Shown here: positions 1-6,900 of the stretch, in pieces
Layout of the letters: every line of letters begins with the position of its first letter
How positions within the stretch are numbered: the stretch's first letter is position 1
From: Flavobacteriales bacterium
GTDB lineage: Bacteria; Bacteroidota; Bacteroidia; Flavobacteriales_F; PHOS-HE28
Reading direction: 5' to 3'
NCBI GenBank assembly: GCA_023382455.1
Contig: JAHDVX010000023.1
Span: 13,210 to 50,887, forward strand
DNA length: 37,678 nucleotides
Program-made: the position numbers and the translations under genes
The notes under the pieces: model-generated
What the model was told of the DNA's origin: nothing
Database searches by the model: none
The model's input: only the letters and a program-made list of their open reading frames with translations

Positions 1-63
1 CTGCCGCACTGCCGCACTGCCGCACTGCCGCACTGCCGCACTGCCGCACTGCCGCACTGCCGC
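1..63. repeat. Tandem 8-bp repeat (CTGCCGCA)n at the left edge
   Basis: Seven perfect copies of CTGCCGCA plus a 7-base partial copy, running off the left end of the window, so the true array length is unknown. The right edge carries an array whose unit differs by one base. Its position at the very edge suggests that assembly stopped in the array. No function can be assigned from sequence. Confidence 0.95.
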
Positions 64-220
64 TCGAAGACCAGGGTCCATGAAGGTATGGCGACGTTCA
101 GGTCTCATCATTTCCGAAGGTAAGGGAAGTTGCCCGAAATCCGGCCGGTGGTTGAAAACTTCCATGGTCCGTGGGCAGCTGCTGGATGCGTGATCTGCAA
201 TGGTGCTTGGTCAAGCCTGT

Positions 221-312
221 CTCGCCCGCGTTTGCAACGCGGGCGTTAAAAGCCAACGCTCACTCCATTCGCCGCAACACCACCAAGCAAGGCCGTTGCA
301 AACGCGGACGAG
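221..312. repeat. REP/MITE-like inverted repeat in non-coding DNA
   Basis: A 19-bp arm at 221-239 (CTCGCCCGCGTTTGCAACG) recurs inverted at 294-312 with one mismatch, separated by 54 bp. The left arm is also part of a perfect hairpin of its own: 223-232 pairs with 236-245 (10 bp, 3-base loop). This nested palindrome layout resembles bacterial REP/BIME elements or a small MITE, but no transposase is present in the window and no second copy was seen. The rest of 64-409 holds nothing I can support as a gene; open frames there are overlaps of the OmpA-family gene on the other strand. Confidence 0.6.
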
Positions 313-409
313 AGCAGCGAGAGCAGTCGTCAAGCGCCAGGGTCCCCTCCTTCGTCGGGAGATCCTGCGCGAGGGAGAAAAGGTCGGATTATGTATTGGC
401 CTGCCTCAC

Positions 410-2407
410 TCAGAGCACCGTTACCTCGGTGCGGCGGTTCTTCGCGCGCCCTTCGTCGGTATCGTTGCCGGCCACCGGCTTGCTTTCACCGTATCCCTTG
501 GCCACCACGCGTTCCGCGGCGATGCCATGCTCCAGTAGGAAGGTGCGCACCGCGTTGGCGCGCTGCTCGCTGAGCTTCTGGTTGTCCGCATCGGAGCCCA
601 CATCGTCGGTGTGGCCACCCACCTCGATCCGCATGGTGGCGTTGGTGGCCATCAGCTTCACCAGCTTGTCCAACTCCACCGTGGAGGCGGGCAATAGTGC
701 GGCGCTGCCGGTCTCGAAGAAGATGTTGCGCAGCTCGATCTTCTCGCCGGCCGTCACGGGTTTCAGGCCCACGTCCAGGTCGGTCTGACTGGGCCCGTCG
801 CTCTGGGCCACGCTGTAGTTGCGGGAGAAGAAGAGGTAACCCTGCGCCGATGCGTTCAGTGCGTATTCCTTGCCGCGCGGCAGGCAGACCAGGAACTCCC
901 CACTGCCGGGATCGCTGTAGGCGGCAGTGGCCAAGGTTCCGGATGCCAGGTCGAAGAGTTCCACGTCCGCCTCCACCGGCTTGCCGGTGACGGCATCGGT
1001 CACCTTGCCGCGGATGTAGCCCACCGGCGTGGCGCGTGCAAACTCAGGGAGCTCGAAGCGGTAGAGGTCCATGTCGCCGAAGCCGCCCGGCCGGTCGCTG
1101 CCGATGTAGGCCAAGCGCCCGTCGGGCCCTACCAACACGCTGTTGTCCTCACCGGGGCTGTTGATGGGCGAGCCCAGGTTCACCGCCTTGCCCCAGCTGC
1201 CATCCGGCTGCATGCGGCTCACGAAGATGTCGGCGCCGCCAAGGCCCGGCAGGCCGTCGCTGCTGAAGTAGAGCGTCTTGCCATCGGGATGGATCTGCAC
1301 GCTCTGCTCCTGCCCCGCCGTGTTGACGTTGTGGCCCAGACGCTCCGGCTTGCCGAAGGATCCATCATCCCCCAGCTTGGTGACGTAGATGTCCATGCTC
1401 TTCCAATCCTTGCCGCTCTTGTTGGCACGGATGAAGTAGAGGGTGCGCCCATCGCTGCCCATGCTGGGCTGGCTCTCCCACTCCCGCGTGTTCACCGGGC
1501 TTCCGAGGTTCTCCGGGTGGGTCCACACATCGCCGATGCGGCGGCTGATGAAGAGGTCGCAGCTGCCCAGCCCCTTGTAGCCCTTGCCGTAGGTGCCATC
1601 CACTCCGACACACTTGGTGAAGACGATGAAGCGTCCGTCGGGCGTGAGGGTACCGGCACCTTCGTTGTCCGGCGTGTTCACGCTGTTGATCGGCATGGCC
1701 GCGCCCCAGCTGCCATCGGCCTTCTTGTGGCTCACGTAGAAATCCTCCTGCTTGCCGTAGGGTGAGGAAGGGTCGTCCACCAGGCGGGTGAACATCAATG
1801 TGCTGTCGTCGCCGGTGATGCAGGGAAAGTACTCGGCGGCCTTGGTGTTCACGCCCGGCCCGAGGTTCACGGGGTCGAAGGGCACCGGATTTGCCAATGC
1901 CTGCACGGCGAATTCGCAGTTGGCCAGGCCCTGTGCGATGCGCTTTCGCCGCTCCGGGTCCTGGTCCACTTCCTTGGCCAGCCCGAAGTGTTCCCTGGCC
2001 GCATCGTAATCACCGGCAGCCACCTCCAGCTCGGCCAAATGCAACGCCGCCGGCGGGAAGAAGCGCGGATCGATGGCCAACACCTCCTTGTAGCGTGCCA
2101 TGGCCTCGGCGGACATGCCCCGTTGCTCGTACATCTCGGCGAGGTAGATGCGCGGCTCGATGAAGCCCGCATCTGAGGCTGCCGCCTTGTTCAACTCCGT
2201 TTCCGCGCAGTCCCACTTCCGGAGGCGCATGCACTCGGCGCCGTTCTCATACTGCTTGACCGCACGGTTGTTCGTGCTGGTGTAGCGCACCGGCTGGGCC
2301 GTGGCCCCTGCGGCGGACAGCAGCAACACGGCCATGGCCACCAGCGGCCACAACATTCGGGTGGCCGGCTGACGCGCCATGGAAGCGGCCGATGGACCAA
2401 GGCTCAT
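410..2407 (-). CDS. PorE-like OmpA-family protein (TPR, PD40 propeller, CRD, OmpA)
   Basis: A 665-residue exported envelope protein. In order: signal peptide (about 1-37), TPR-like helices (about 45-150, YENGAECMRLRKW and two further units), a PD40/WD40-like beta-propeller (about 190-460, with repeated SPDG/HPDGKTLYFSSD-type blades), a carboxypeptidase-regulatory-like domain (about 463-533, GKVTDAVTGKPVEADV), and a C-terminal OmpA peptidoglycan-binding domain (about 557-665, with GGHTDDVGSDADNQKLSEQR). This is the domain order of PorE (PG1058), a Porphyromonas gingivalis T9SS component, and 665 residues fits that family. Paralogues with the same layout exist in Bacteroidota, so the T9SS role is inference, supported by two T9SS cargo genes at the right of the window. 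The start at 2407 was chosen because its ATG overlaps the queE TGA as ATGA and precedes a signal peptide; the frame stays open further upstream inside queE. Confidence 0.85.
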   Translation of the reverse strand: MSLGPSAASMARQPATRMLWPLVAMAVLLLSAAGATAQPVRYTSTNNRAVKQYENGAECMRLRKWDCAETELNKAAASDAGFIEPRIYLAEMYEQRGMSAEAMARYKEVLAIDPRFFPPAALHLAELEVAAGDYDAAREHFGLAKEVDQDPERRKRIAQGLANCEFAVQALANPVPFDPVNLGPGVNTKAAEYFPCITGDDSTLMFTRLVDDPSSPYGKQEDFYVSHKKADGSWGAAMPINSVNTPDNEGAGTLTPDGRFIVFTKCVGVDGTYGKGYKGLGSCDLFISRRIGDVWTHPENLGSPVNTREWESQPSMGSDGRTLYFIRANKSGKDWKSMDIYVTKLGDDGSFGKPERLGHNVNTAGQEQSVQIHPDGKTLYFSSDGLPGLGGADIFVSRMQPDGSWGKAVNLGSPINSPGEDNSVLVGPDGRLAYIGSDRPGGFGDMDLYRFELPEFARATPVGYIRGKVTDAVTGKPVEADVELFDLASGTLATAAYSDPGSGEFLVCLPRGKEYALNASAQGYLFFSRNYSVAQSDGPSQTDLDVGLKPVTAGEKIELRNIFFETGSAALLPASTVELDKLVKLMATNATMRIEVGGHTDDVGSDADNQKLSEQRANAVRTFLLEHGIAAERVVAKGYGESKPVAGNDTDEGRAKNRRTEVTVL

Positions 2408-3024
2408 GGGATGTTCAGGTATTTGTGGGTTTGTAGCGAGACCCGCCAGCGTGGGTGCCCCATCACATAGTTCGTCACCAAGGGGATCATGGCCTCGCGC
2501 TTGCTCCATTCCGGCTGCAGGAAGAGCGCGCAATCGGGGCGCGTCTTGCCGCCATGCCCCTCGGCCCATTGCAGGTCATGCTTGTTGAAGACCACCACCT
2601 TGAGCTCATCGGCGAACTGGTGGAACCCTTCCACGGGCTCCTTGAACTTTTTCGGGCTGAAGCAGATATGATGCCAATCCCCGGACAAGGGTGATGAACC
2701 GCTGGTCTCCAGGTGCGTGCGGAAGCCCGCCGCCCGCAAGGCATCGGTGAGCGGCCGCAGGTTGTACAGCAGCGGTTCGCCGCCGGTGACCACGGCGATG
2801 CGTGCCGGCCGGGCCGAGGCCTCGGCCACCAACTCCTCCACGGTGCGCACCGGGTGCTTGTCCGCTTCCCAGCTCTCCCTCACATCGCACCAGGTGCAGC
2901 CCACATCGCAGCCGGCCAGGCGGATGAACCACGCGGCCTGGCCGGTGAAGGCCCCTTCGCCCTGGATGGTGGGGAAGGTCTCCATGACGGGCAGCGCGTC
3001 ACCGTTGATCACGGACACGGTCAT
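2404..3024 (-). CDS. queE: 7-carboxy-7-deazaguanine synthase (radical SAM)
   Basis: QueE converts 6-carboxy-tetrahydropterin to 7-carboxy-7-deazaguanine, a step in queuosine/7-deazaguanine synthesis in the cytoplasm. The 206-residue protein shows the N-terminal ETFPTIQGEG motif and the radical-SAM cluster motif C39-x3-C43-x2-C46 (CDVGCTWCD), then VVTGGEPLL and LETSGS, all typical of the family. The ATG at 3024 (MTVSVINGD) is preferred over the one at 3075, because the latter lies in the U-run terminator of the RNA gene just upstream. The stop overlaps the start of the OmpA-family gene by 4 bases (ATGA), so the two are probably translationally coupled although their functions look unrelated. 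No queC, queD or queF is in the window. Confidence 0.93.
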   Translation of the reverse strand: MTVSVINGDALPVMETFPTIQGEGAFTGQAAWFIRLAGCDVGCTWCDVRESWEADKHPVRTVEELVAEASARPARIAVVTGGEPLLYNLRPLTDALRAAGFRTHLETSGSSPLSGDWHHICFSPKKFKEPVEGFHQFADELKVVVFNKHDLQWAEGHGGKTRPDCALFLQPEWSKREAMIPLVTNYVMGHPRWRVSLQTHKYLNIP

Positions 3025-3062
3025 GACTGGAACGGATGATGAAAGCGGCTTGGGATGGGGAC

Positions 3063-3296
3063 AAAAAAAGCCCACACAGGACCGAGTTCAAAAAACCCAT
3101 GGATCACATGAGCGGGCCGGACAGAAAGGGGTCGGTAATCCTCGTGTTCCCGAAGGAAGCCACCCGAAGGTGGAGAGGCCCGCCCTTGCCCTTTGGATCT
3201 TCCGACCCTGAGGAAGAAGTGTTGGTTTTGAGAACCGATGGCCTATGTGGGCTGCAAGGTGACAGCGCACGGCTGTGAAAGAACGTCTTCGTGGGC
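3063..3296 (-). ncRNA. Structured non-coding RNA, candidate 6S-like RNA
   Basis: This stretch has no good coding frame but has a promoter, long-range pairing and a terminal U-run. The RNA begins GCCCAC (3296-3291) and ends GUGGGC (3075-3070), which pair and are followed directly by seven U (3069-3063). Nested inside are GGUUCUCAAAACC (3236-3224) against GGGUUUUUUGAACU (3098-3085) and GGGUCGG (3208-3202) against CCGACCC (3135-3129). At the apex are two adjacent UUCG-loop hairpins (3173-3160 and 3158-3147); a further small hairpin lies at 3276-3262. A closed 5'/3' stem with a long interrupted rod of about 230 nt fits the general plan of 6S RNA. RNase P and tmRNA signatures were not found. The RNA class is inference; that it is an RNA gene is well supported. 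Confidence 0.68.
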
Positions 3297-3328
3297 CGAA
3301 GGTAACACCACCTGCAACGAATACCAAA
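3297..3328 (-). promoter_or_regulatory. Bacteroidota-type promoter of the non-coding RNA
   Basis: On the minus strand TTTG (3328-3325) is followed after exactly 20 bases by TACCTTCG (3304-3297), matching the Bacteroidota -33 TTTG and -7 TAnnTTTG elements with one change (TTCG for TTTG). It lies 40-70 bases past the stop of the gene at 3371 and just before the first paired segment of the RNA. It is the best two-part promoter I found in the window. Confidence 0.65.
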
Positions 3329-3370
3329 CATCCAGGTGCACCGCGCGCTTCGGAGCGGCGACCACGCCGG

Positions 3371-3910
3371 CTACTCCCCTTTCTGCCCCACGAACTGGTC
3401 CTCCTTGTCCTCGAACAGGATGTTGAACGTGGTGAGGCTTCCGTAACAGCGGGTGATATACTGCTGCATCTCCACCTTGTCCTGCTCGCTGAGCCGGGCG
3501 TGGGCATTGATCTTCTGCTCCAGCACGCGGAACCGGTCGCGCATCATGACGATCTTGTGGAAGAAATCCTCGATGGGCACTTCCTTGCTCTTCAACGCGG
3601 CGTCGCGCGGTTTGATCTCCAGCATACCGCCTTCATAGCGCCGCGCAAGCTCCACGGGCTTCCGCAGGCTGTTGTCCTCGTCGAGCACCTCGCGCAAGGC
3701 ATCCTTCACACTTTCGATGTCCAGCGGCTCCGGCTCCACTTCCACCCCCGGCGCCACCACCTCCAACCCCTCGAAGGAACGCGAGATGGATCGCTCGCCT
3801 TGGTCCTTGAAGAAAATGTGGACCGTGCGTGGATCGAGGTCGTAGACCACGCCGAGGCCCAAGGTGGGGTGCTTCACGCGTGCGCCGATGTTGAGGCCGT
3901 AGTGTTCCAT
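3371..3910 (-). CDS. Conserved-looking protein with KOW/CarD-like N-terminus, unknown function
   Basis: 179 residues, no signal peptide or membrane segment, so probably cytoplasmic. The first 45 residues (GARVKHPTLGLGVVYDLDP, then VHIFFKDQGERSIS) look like a small beta-barrel of the KOW/Tudor or CarD-N type, in which a GxGVV turn is typical; such folds bind nucleic acid or RNA polymerase. The remainder is mostly charged helix (VKDALREVLDEDN, then MRDRFRVLEQKINAHARLSEQDKVEMQQYI). No family is recognised with certainty. The ATG at 3910 is preferred over 3937, because a -7-like box (TATCATTG, 3935-3928) overlaps the upstream codons. It stands alone between the M14 peptidase and the RNA gene. Confidence 0.75.
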   Translation of the reverse strand: MEHYGLNIGARVKHPTLGLGVVYDLDPRTVHIFFKDQGERSISRSFEGLEVVAPGVEVEPEPLDIESVKDALREVLDEDNSLRKPVELARRYEGGMLEIKPRDAALKSKEVPIEDFFHKIVMMRDRFRVLEQKINAHARLSEQDKVEMQQYITRCYGSLTTFNILFEDKEDQFVGQKGE

Positions 3911-3927
3911 GGATCGATGTGTGGGGC

Positions 3928-3935
3928 AATGATAC
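3928..3935 (-). promoter_or_regulatory. Possible -7 box upstream of the KOW-like gene
   Basis: TATCATTG on the minus strand matches TAnnTTTG at all but one position and lies 17 bases before the ATG at 3910. No clear -33 TTG was found at the right distance, so this is weak on its own. Confidence 0.3.
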
Positions 3936-4016
3936 ATCCTGTGGTGGCTCCACCTGAATAGCAGGATGCCGTGGTGATGACGGGTTGGAGAGGTGGGTGA
4001 GGACGGAAACGCCGGG

Positions 4017-5741
4017 TCAGTCCATCACCCGGAGCACCGGATACTTCCGGTAGCCGGGCTCCATCCATGGGGATCGGCGGTAGAGCCACGTGAGCTGGTC
4101 CCAGGCGCTGGCGGCGAAGGCCGGGTCTTCCGCACGCTTCTGCTCGAATGCCGCTTTCAGCACGGGGTCGCGCTGGAGCATGCCCGCAGCAATGTCCTCG
4201 AAGACGTAATCATTGAACCATTCCTTCTGTTGGAGCACGCCGTCGAAGAAGTTCCATGCGAAGAAGCCGTCCTCGGCACGGCACTCCAAGGCTTCCATGA
4301 CATACCGGTCCGTGGCATGGCCCATGGGCACCAGCACATCGCCGGCGTGCACGGGCACCTGCTTCACCGTCCGCACGGTGTTGATGCGGCCGTGGAGGTA
4401 ATGCCCCTCGTAGGCCATGGGCACCGTGGTGAAGTCCACGATGCTGTCCTGCTCCACCATCCGCTTCCCATCCCTCGCCACCACCGTCAGGGGCACACCG
4501 CTCCATTCCAGGCGCTGGATCACACCTTCCCATTGCTTGGCCACCAAGTAGGCCTTGGGTTTGATGACATGGAGGGATGGGCGGTAGGTATCGAACCAGG
4601 CCAAGGTGATGTCCTCCGGTGCCTTATGGTCGTAGCGGATGCGCGGCAGGCCCGTGACGGTGCTCTTTTCCGTGCGGGCCACATAGCCTTTCCAACGCAA
4701 GGAATCCACGGCGGTCCGGTCCAGCGTCCAGTTCATGCCGAACTCCTTTGCCGTGGACGTGTAGCGGCGCGCCTGATCGCGGGCCTGGCGCAGTTCTTTG
4801 GGGTGGGTGTCCATAACGGCCAGTGTGCCGAGCAGCAGCTGGAAGGTGGCGTTCACGCGGTCCGCATAGGGCTTCAGCACATGGCTTTCGCTGATGATGG
4901 AGATGCGGTCGAACAGGGCATTGTAGCCGCTGCTGTACCGCGGGCTGTCGTAGAAGCCGTACAGGCCTTCGGCAGGCGTGGTGCCCAGCAGCTCGAAGTA
5001 AGGGCACATGGCCGATCCCTTCCCCTCCATCCATTGGTACTGCCCGGGAATCAGCGTGCCTGACATGAAGGCGGCCAGCGGCGGGGCCAGCTTGTTCTTC
5101 TGCGTGGCCATCAGGGCCATGATGTAGCGGTGGTCGGCCCCGTCGCTCACATGGGTCTCGAAGTAGATGTCCGGGTCCCACTTCGCCAAGGCCCTCGCCA
5201 TGGCCTGCATGTTGCGCGAATCCATCTTCATGAAATCGCGGTTGAGGTCGAGGTTCTTCGCATTGCCCCGGAAGCCGTATTCCACGGGGCCGTCCTGGTT
5301 CACCCGGCTGTGCCCGCCGCGGTTGATCGCCCCACTGACGTTGTACACCGGCACGATGCACACGGCGGTGTTGGCCAGCAGCCCCATGAGCTGGTCGCTG
5401 TCCAGCAGGGCCTGGGCGAGCATCAGGCTGGCGTCGATGCCATCGGGCTCCCCGGGGTGGATGCCGTTGGTGACCCATAGGATGTTCTTGCCGGATGCCC
5501 GGATGCTGTCCGGCGTGAAGCCGCTGCCGTCCGAGAGGATGAAGAGGTGGATGGGATGGCCGTCATCATCCCGCCCGATCACGGTGAGCTGCGCGCCCGT
5601 GTAAAGCGAATCCATGCGCTGGTAACGGGCGATGGCCTGCTGCCAGGTGGCGGAGGTATCGCCTTCGAAGGTCCATTGGGCCTGTGCGGAACAGGTGATG
5701 AGCAGGGCGGCAAAGGCCAGTGCCCGGTTGAAAGGGTGCAT
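4017..5741 (-). CDS. Secreted M14-family zinc metallocarboxypeptidase
   Basis: 574 residues with a Sec signal peptide (MHPFNRALAFAALLITCSAQAQ). The M14 zinc site is visible: H95-x-x-E98 in NGIHPGEPDG, the DLNRDF motif (R168, substrate carboxylate binding), and the third ligand H197 in YFETHVSDGADH. A later ISESHVLKPYADRV segment is typical of this large M14 subfamily. It should cleave amino acids or peptides in the periplasm or outside the cell; the substrate is unknown. The long C-terminal part (about 300-574) is beyond the usual catalytic core and has no clear motif. The start at 5741 is chosen for the signal peptide; a CATCTTTG box ends only 3 bases before it, suggesting a very short or absent leader. 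A strong hairpin separates it from the upstream small gene. Confidence 0.88.
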   Translation of the reverse strand: MHPFNRALAFAALLITCSAQAQWTFEGDTSATWQQAIARYQRMDSLYTGAQLTVIGRDDDGHPIHLFILSDGSGFTPDSIRASGKNILWVTNGIHPGEPDGIDASLMLAQALLDSDQLMGLLANTAVCIVPVYNVSGAINRGGHSRVNQDGPVEYGFRGNAKNLDLNRDFMKMDSRNMQAMARALAKWDPDIYFETHVSDGADHRYIMALMATQKNKLAPPLAAFMSGTLIPGQYQWMEGKGSAMCPYFELLGTTPAEGLYGFYDSPRYSSGYNALFDRISIISESHVLKPYADRVNATFQLLLGTLAVMDTHPKELRQARDQARRYTSTAKEFGMNWTLDRTAVDSLRWKGYVARTEKSTVTGLPRIRYDHKAPEDITLAWFDTYRPSLHVIKPKAYLVAKQWEGVIQRLEWSGVPLTVVARDGKRMVEQDSIVDFTTVPMAYEGHYLHGRINTVRTVKQVPVHAGDVLVPMGHATDRYVMEALECRAEDGFFAWNFFDGVLQQKEWFNDYVFEDIAAGMLQRDPVLKAAFEQKRAEDPAFAASAWDQLTWLYRRSPWMEPGYRKYPVLRVMD

Positions 5742-5744
5742 GCA

Positions 5745-5752
5745 CAAAGATG
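5745..5752 (-). promoter_or_regulatory. Possible -7 box directly before the M14 peptidase start
   Basis: CATCTTTG (TAnnTTTG with one mismatch) ends 3 bases before the ATG at 5741. If used, the transcript would start at or next to the start codon. The same box variant occurs before the glycosyltransferase at 14686. No clear -33 element was seen. Confidence 0.35.
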
Positions 5753-5770
5753 CCGCACCGCCGGTAAAAT

Positions 5771-5805
5771 GGAAACCCCGGCGCAGCAAGGAGCGCCGGG
5801 GTTCC
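5771..5805 (-). terminator. Strong intrinsic terminator after the small Gln-rich gene
   Basis: 5771-5784 and 5793-5805 form a 13-bp GC-rich stem (core CCCCGGCGC against GCGCCGGGG) with an 8-base loop and one bulged base. On the minus strand it is followed by TTTCCATTTTACC. It lies between the stop at 5841 and the M14 start at 5741. Confidence 0.7.
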
Positions 5806-5812
5806 AGGAAGA

Positions 5813-5832
5813 CCGGTGAACCTGATCACCGG
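5813..5832. other. Perfect 7-bp hairpin next to the terminator
   Basis: CCGGTGA (5813-5819) pairs with TCACCGG (5826-5832) around a 6-base loop, 8 bases after the small gene's stop. With the larger hairpin at 5771-5805 it gives a double stem-loop at the transcript end. There is no T-run of its own. Confidence 0.5.
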
Positions 5833-5840
5833 AGGGTTGC

Positions 5841-6026
5841 TCAACTGTTCTTCTCCTCTTCCACCACAGGCCATTGGGCGCAGGTCTCCTCCTGCTCTTT
5901 CACGGCCTGTTGGGCCATGTCCTGCTGCTGCTCCTGCGGCTGAACCGCCGGCTCGGCGTTCGCGGCGAACAATTGCTCCTCATCGGTGAGCTGGAGCAGG
6001 AGGGTGAGGGTCATCACAGGCCACAT
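5841..6026 (-). CDS. Small Gln/Glu-rich protein, unknown function
   Basis: 61 residues beginning MWPVMTLTLLLQLTDEEQ, with a short hydrophobic N-terminal stretch, then a Gln- and Glu-rich body (VQPQEQQQDMAQQAVKEQEE) with one cysteine and an acidic end. No family recognised. The frame stays open further upstream to 6212, but those codons cross AT-rich promoter-like DNA, so the ATG at 6026 is preferred. A double hairpin with a strong terminator directly follows its stop, which supports a real transcribed gene on this strand. The N-terminus is too weakly hydrophobic to call a signal peptide or a membrane segment firmly. Confidence 0.5.
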   Translation of the reverse strand: MWPVMTLTLLLQLTDEEQLFAANAEPAVQPQEQQQDMAQQAVKEQEETCAQWPVVEEEKNS

Positions 6027-6205
6027 GGTGGAAGCGTTTGGTGGTGCAATTTGAGGCACCAAACCCGCCTTTGTCAAGTCAAATAGCCGTTTTTCATCGA
6101 CGAATTTCTTATTTCTACGGACCAATGCCCTGAACCTGAAGTCATTCGGCTGCTGCGCCCCGCAGGCTGATGGGCCGATTGGCGGAAGTGTCGCACCTTC
6201 GTGCC

Positions 6206-6874
6206 ATGGCACCTTCCCTACATGCCGCAGCCCTTTCTTTGGCCGTGGGCCTTGCCCTGCTGCTCCCCTCCTCCTCTACTGCCCAGGAATCACGGAACGG
6301 CCCGAAGGTGGGCGTGGGCATCGGCACCCAGACGCTCGGGCAATTCCTGGGCTGGAGCGGCCTGCCCAAGGTGGGGCCGATCGTCGGCTGGAGCTTCGAG
6401 GCCCCGGTAACCGACCAGATCAGGCTGCTGATCGAGCCCATGTACATCGGCAAGGGTAGCGTAACGGTGAACAGCCAGCTGAAAACGCGCAGCTCGGTGG
6501 CCCTGAACTACCTGGAGATGCCCCTGTTGCTGAAGGTGAGCACGAACCCCGACCCGCAGGGCCTGTTCCTTACCGGCGGCCTGATGTACGGCTACCTGCT
6601 CCACGGCAAGGTGAAGAACTTCCGCGATGGCCAATTGGAATCGAGCTATGATTTCTCCCCGGCAGGCCATACCAACCGGGGGCAATTCAGCGCGGCCATC
6701 GGGCTGGGCCATGAAATCGGCTCCTGGATGTGGGAACTCCGCGGGCAAAGCAGCCTGAACACCTTCGACCGGGTGGTGCGCTCGCACATGGTGGTGTACT
6801 CGCTGCAAGTGGCCTGGCGCTTCCCCACACAGGCCGAGCGGGAGGAAAAGCGGCGTACCCAGGAAGAGGATTGA
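6206..6874 (+). CDS. Outer-membrane beta-barrel protein (PorT/OMP_b-brl-like)
   Basis: 222 residues: an Ala/Leu-rich signal peptide (about 1-26, ending SSTAQ) followed by alternating beta-strands such as KVGVGIGTQTLGQFLGW, LNYLEMPLLLKV, GLFLTGGLMYGYLL and SAAIGLGHEIG. The NYLEMPLLLK strand is a hallmark of the Bacteroidota outer-membrane beta-barrel family (porin-like, PF13568 type). The tail is charged (AEREEKRRTQEED) rather than ending in an aromatic residue. Function within the outer membrane is unknown. The ATG at 6206 is chosen because the signal peptide starts there; 6170 is an alternative. Transcribed divergently from the small Gln-rich gene. Confidence 0.82.
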   Translation: MAPSLHAAALSLAVGLALLLPSSSTAQESRNGPKVGVGIGTQTLGQFLGWSGLPKVGPIVGWSFEAPVTDQIRLLIEPMYIGKGSVTVNSQLKTRSSVALNYLEMPLLLKVSTNPDPQGLFLTGGLMYGYLLHGKVKNFRDGQLESSYDFSPAGHTNRGQFSAAIGLGHEIGSWMWELRGQSSLNTFDRVVRSHMVVYSLQVAWRFPTQAEREEKRRTQEED

Positions 6875-6900
6875 AGCACCTTGCCCGGGCCAACCACAGG

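Noticed and set aside
171-788. Open frame over the left non-coding region and the OmpA gene end
   Set aside because: It runs through the inverted repeat and then antisense to the OmpA domain; the peptide is Ser/Arg-rich and shadow-like.
3063-3296. RNase P RNA, tmRNA or SRP RNA as identity of the non-coding RNA
   Set aside because: No GAGGAAAGUCC or ACAGA motifs of RNase P, no tRNA-like ends of tmRNA, and no recognisable SRP S-domain; 6S-like is the better guess.
3036-3507. Small frames on both strands in the 3025-3370 gap
   Set aside because: They conflict with the paired helices, promoter and U7 end of the RNA gene and have no protein-like features.
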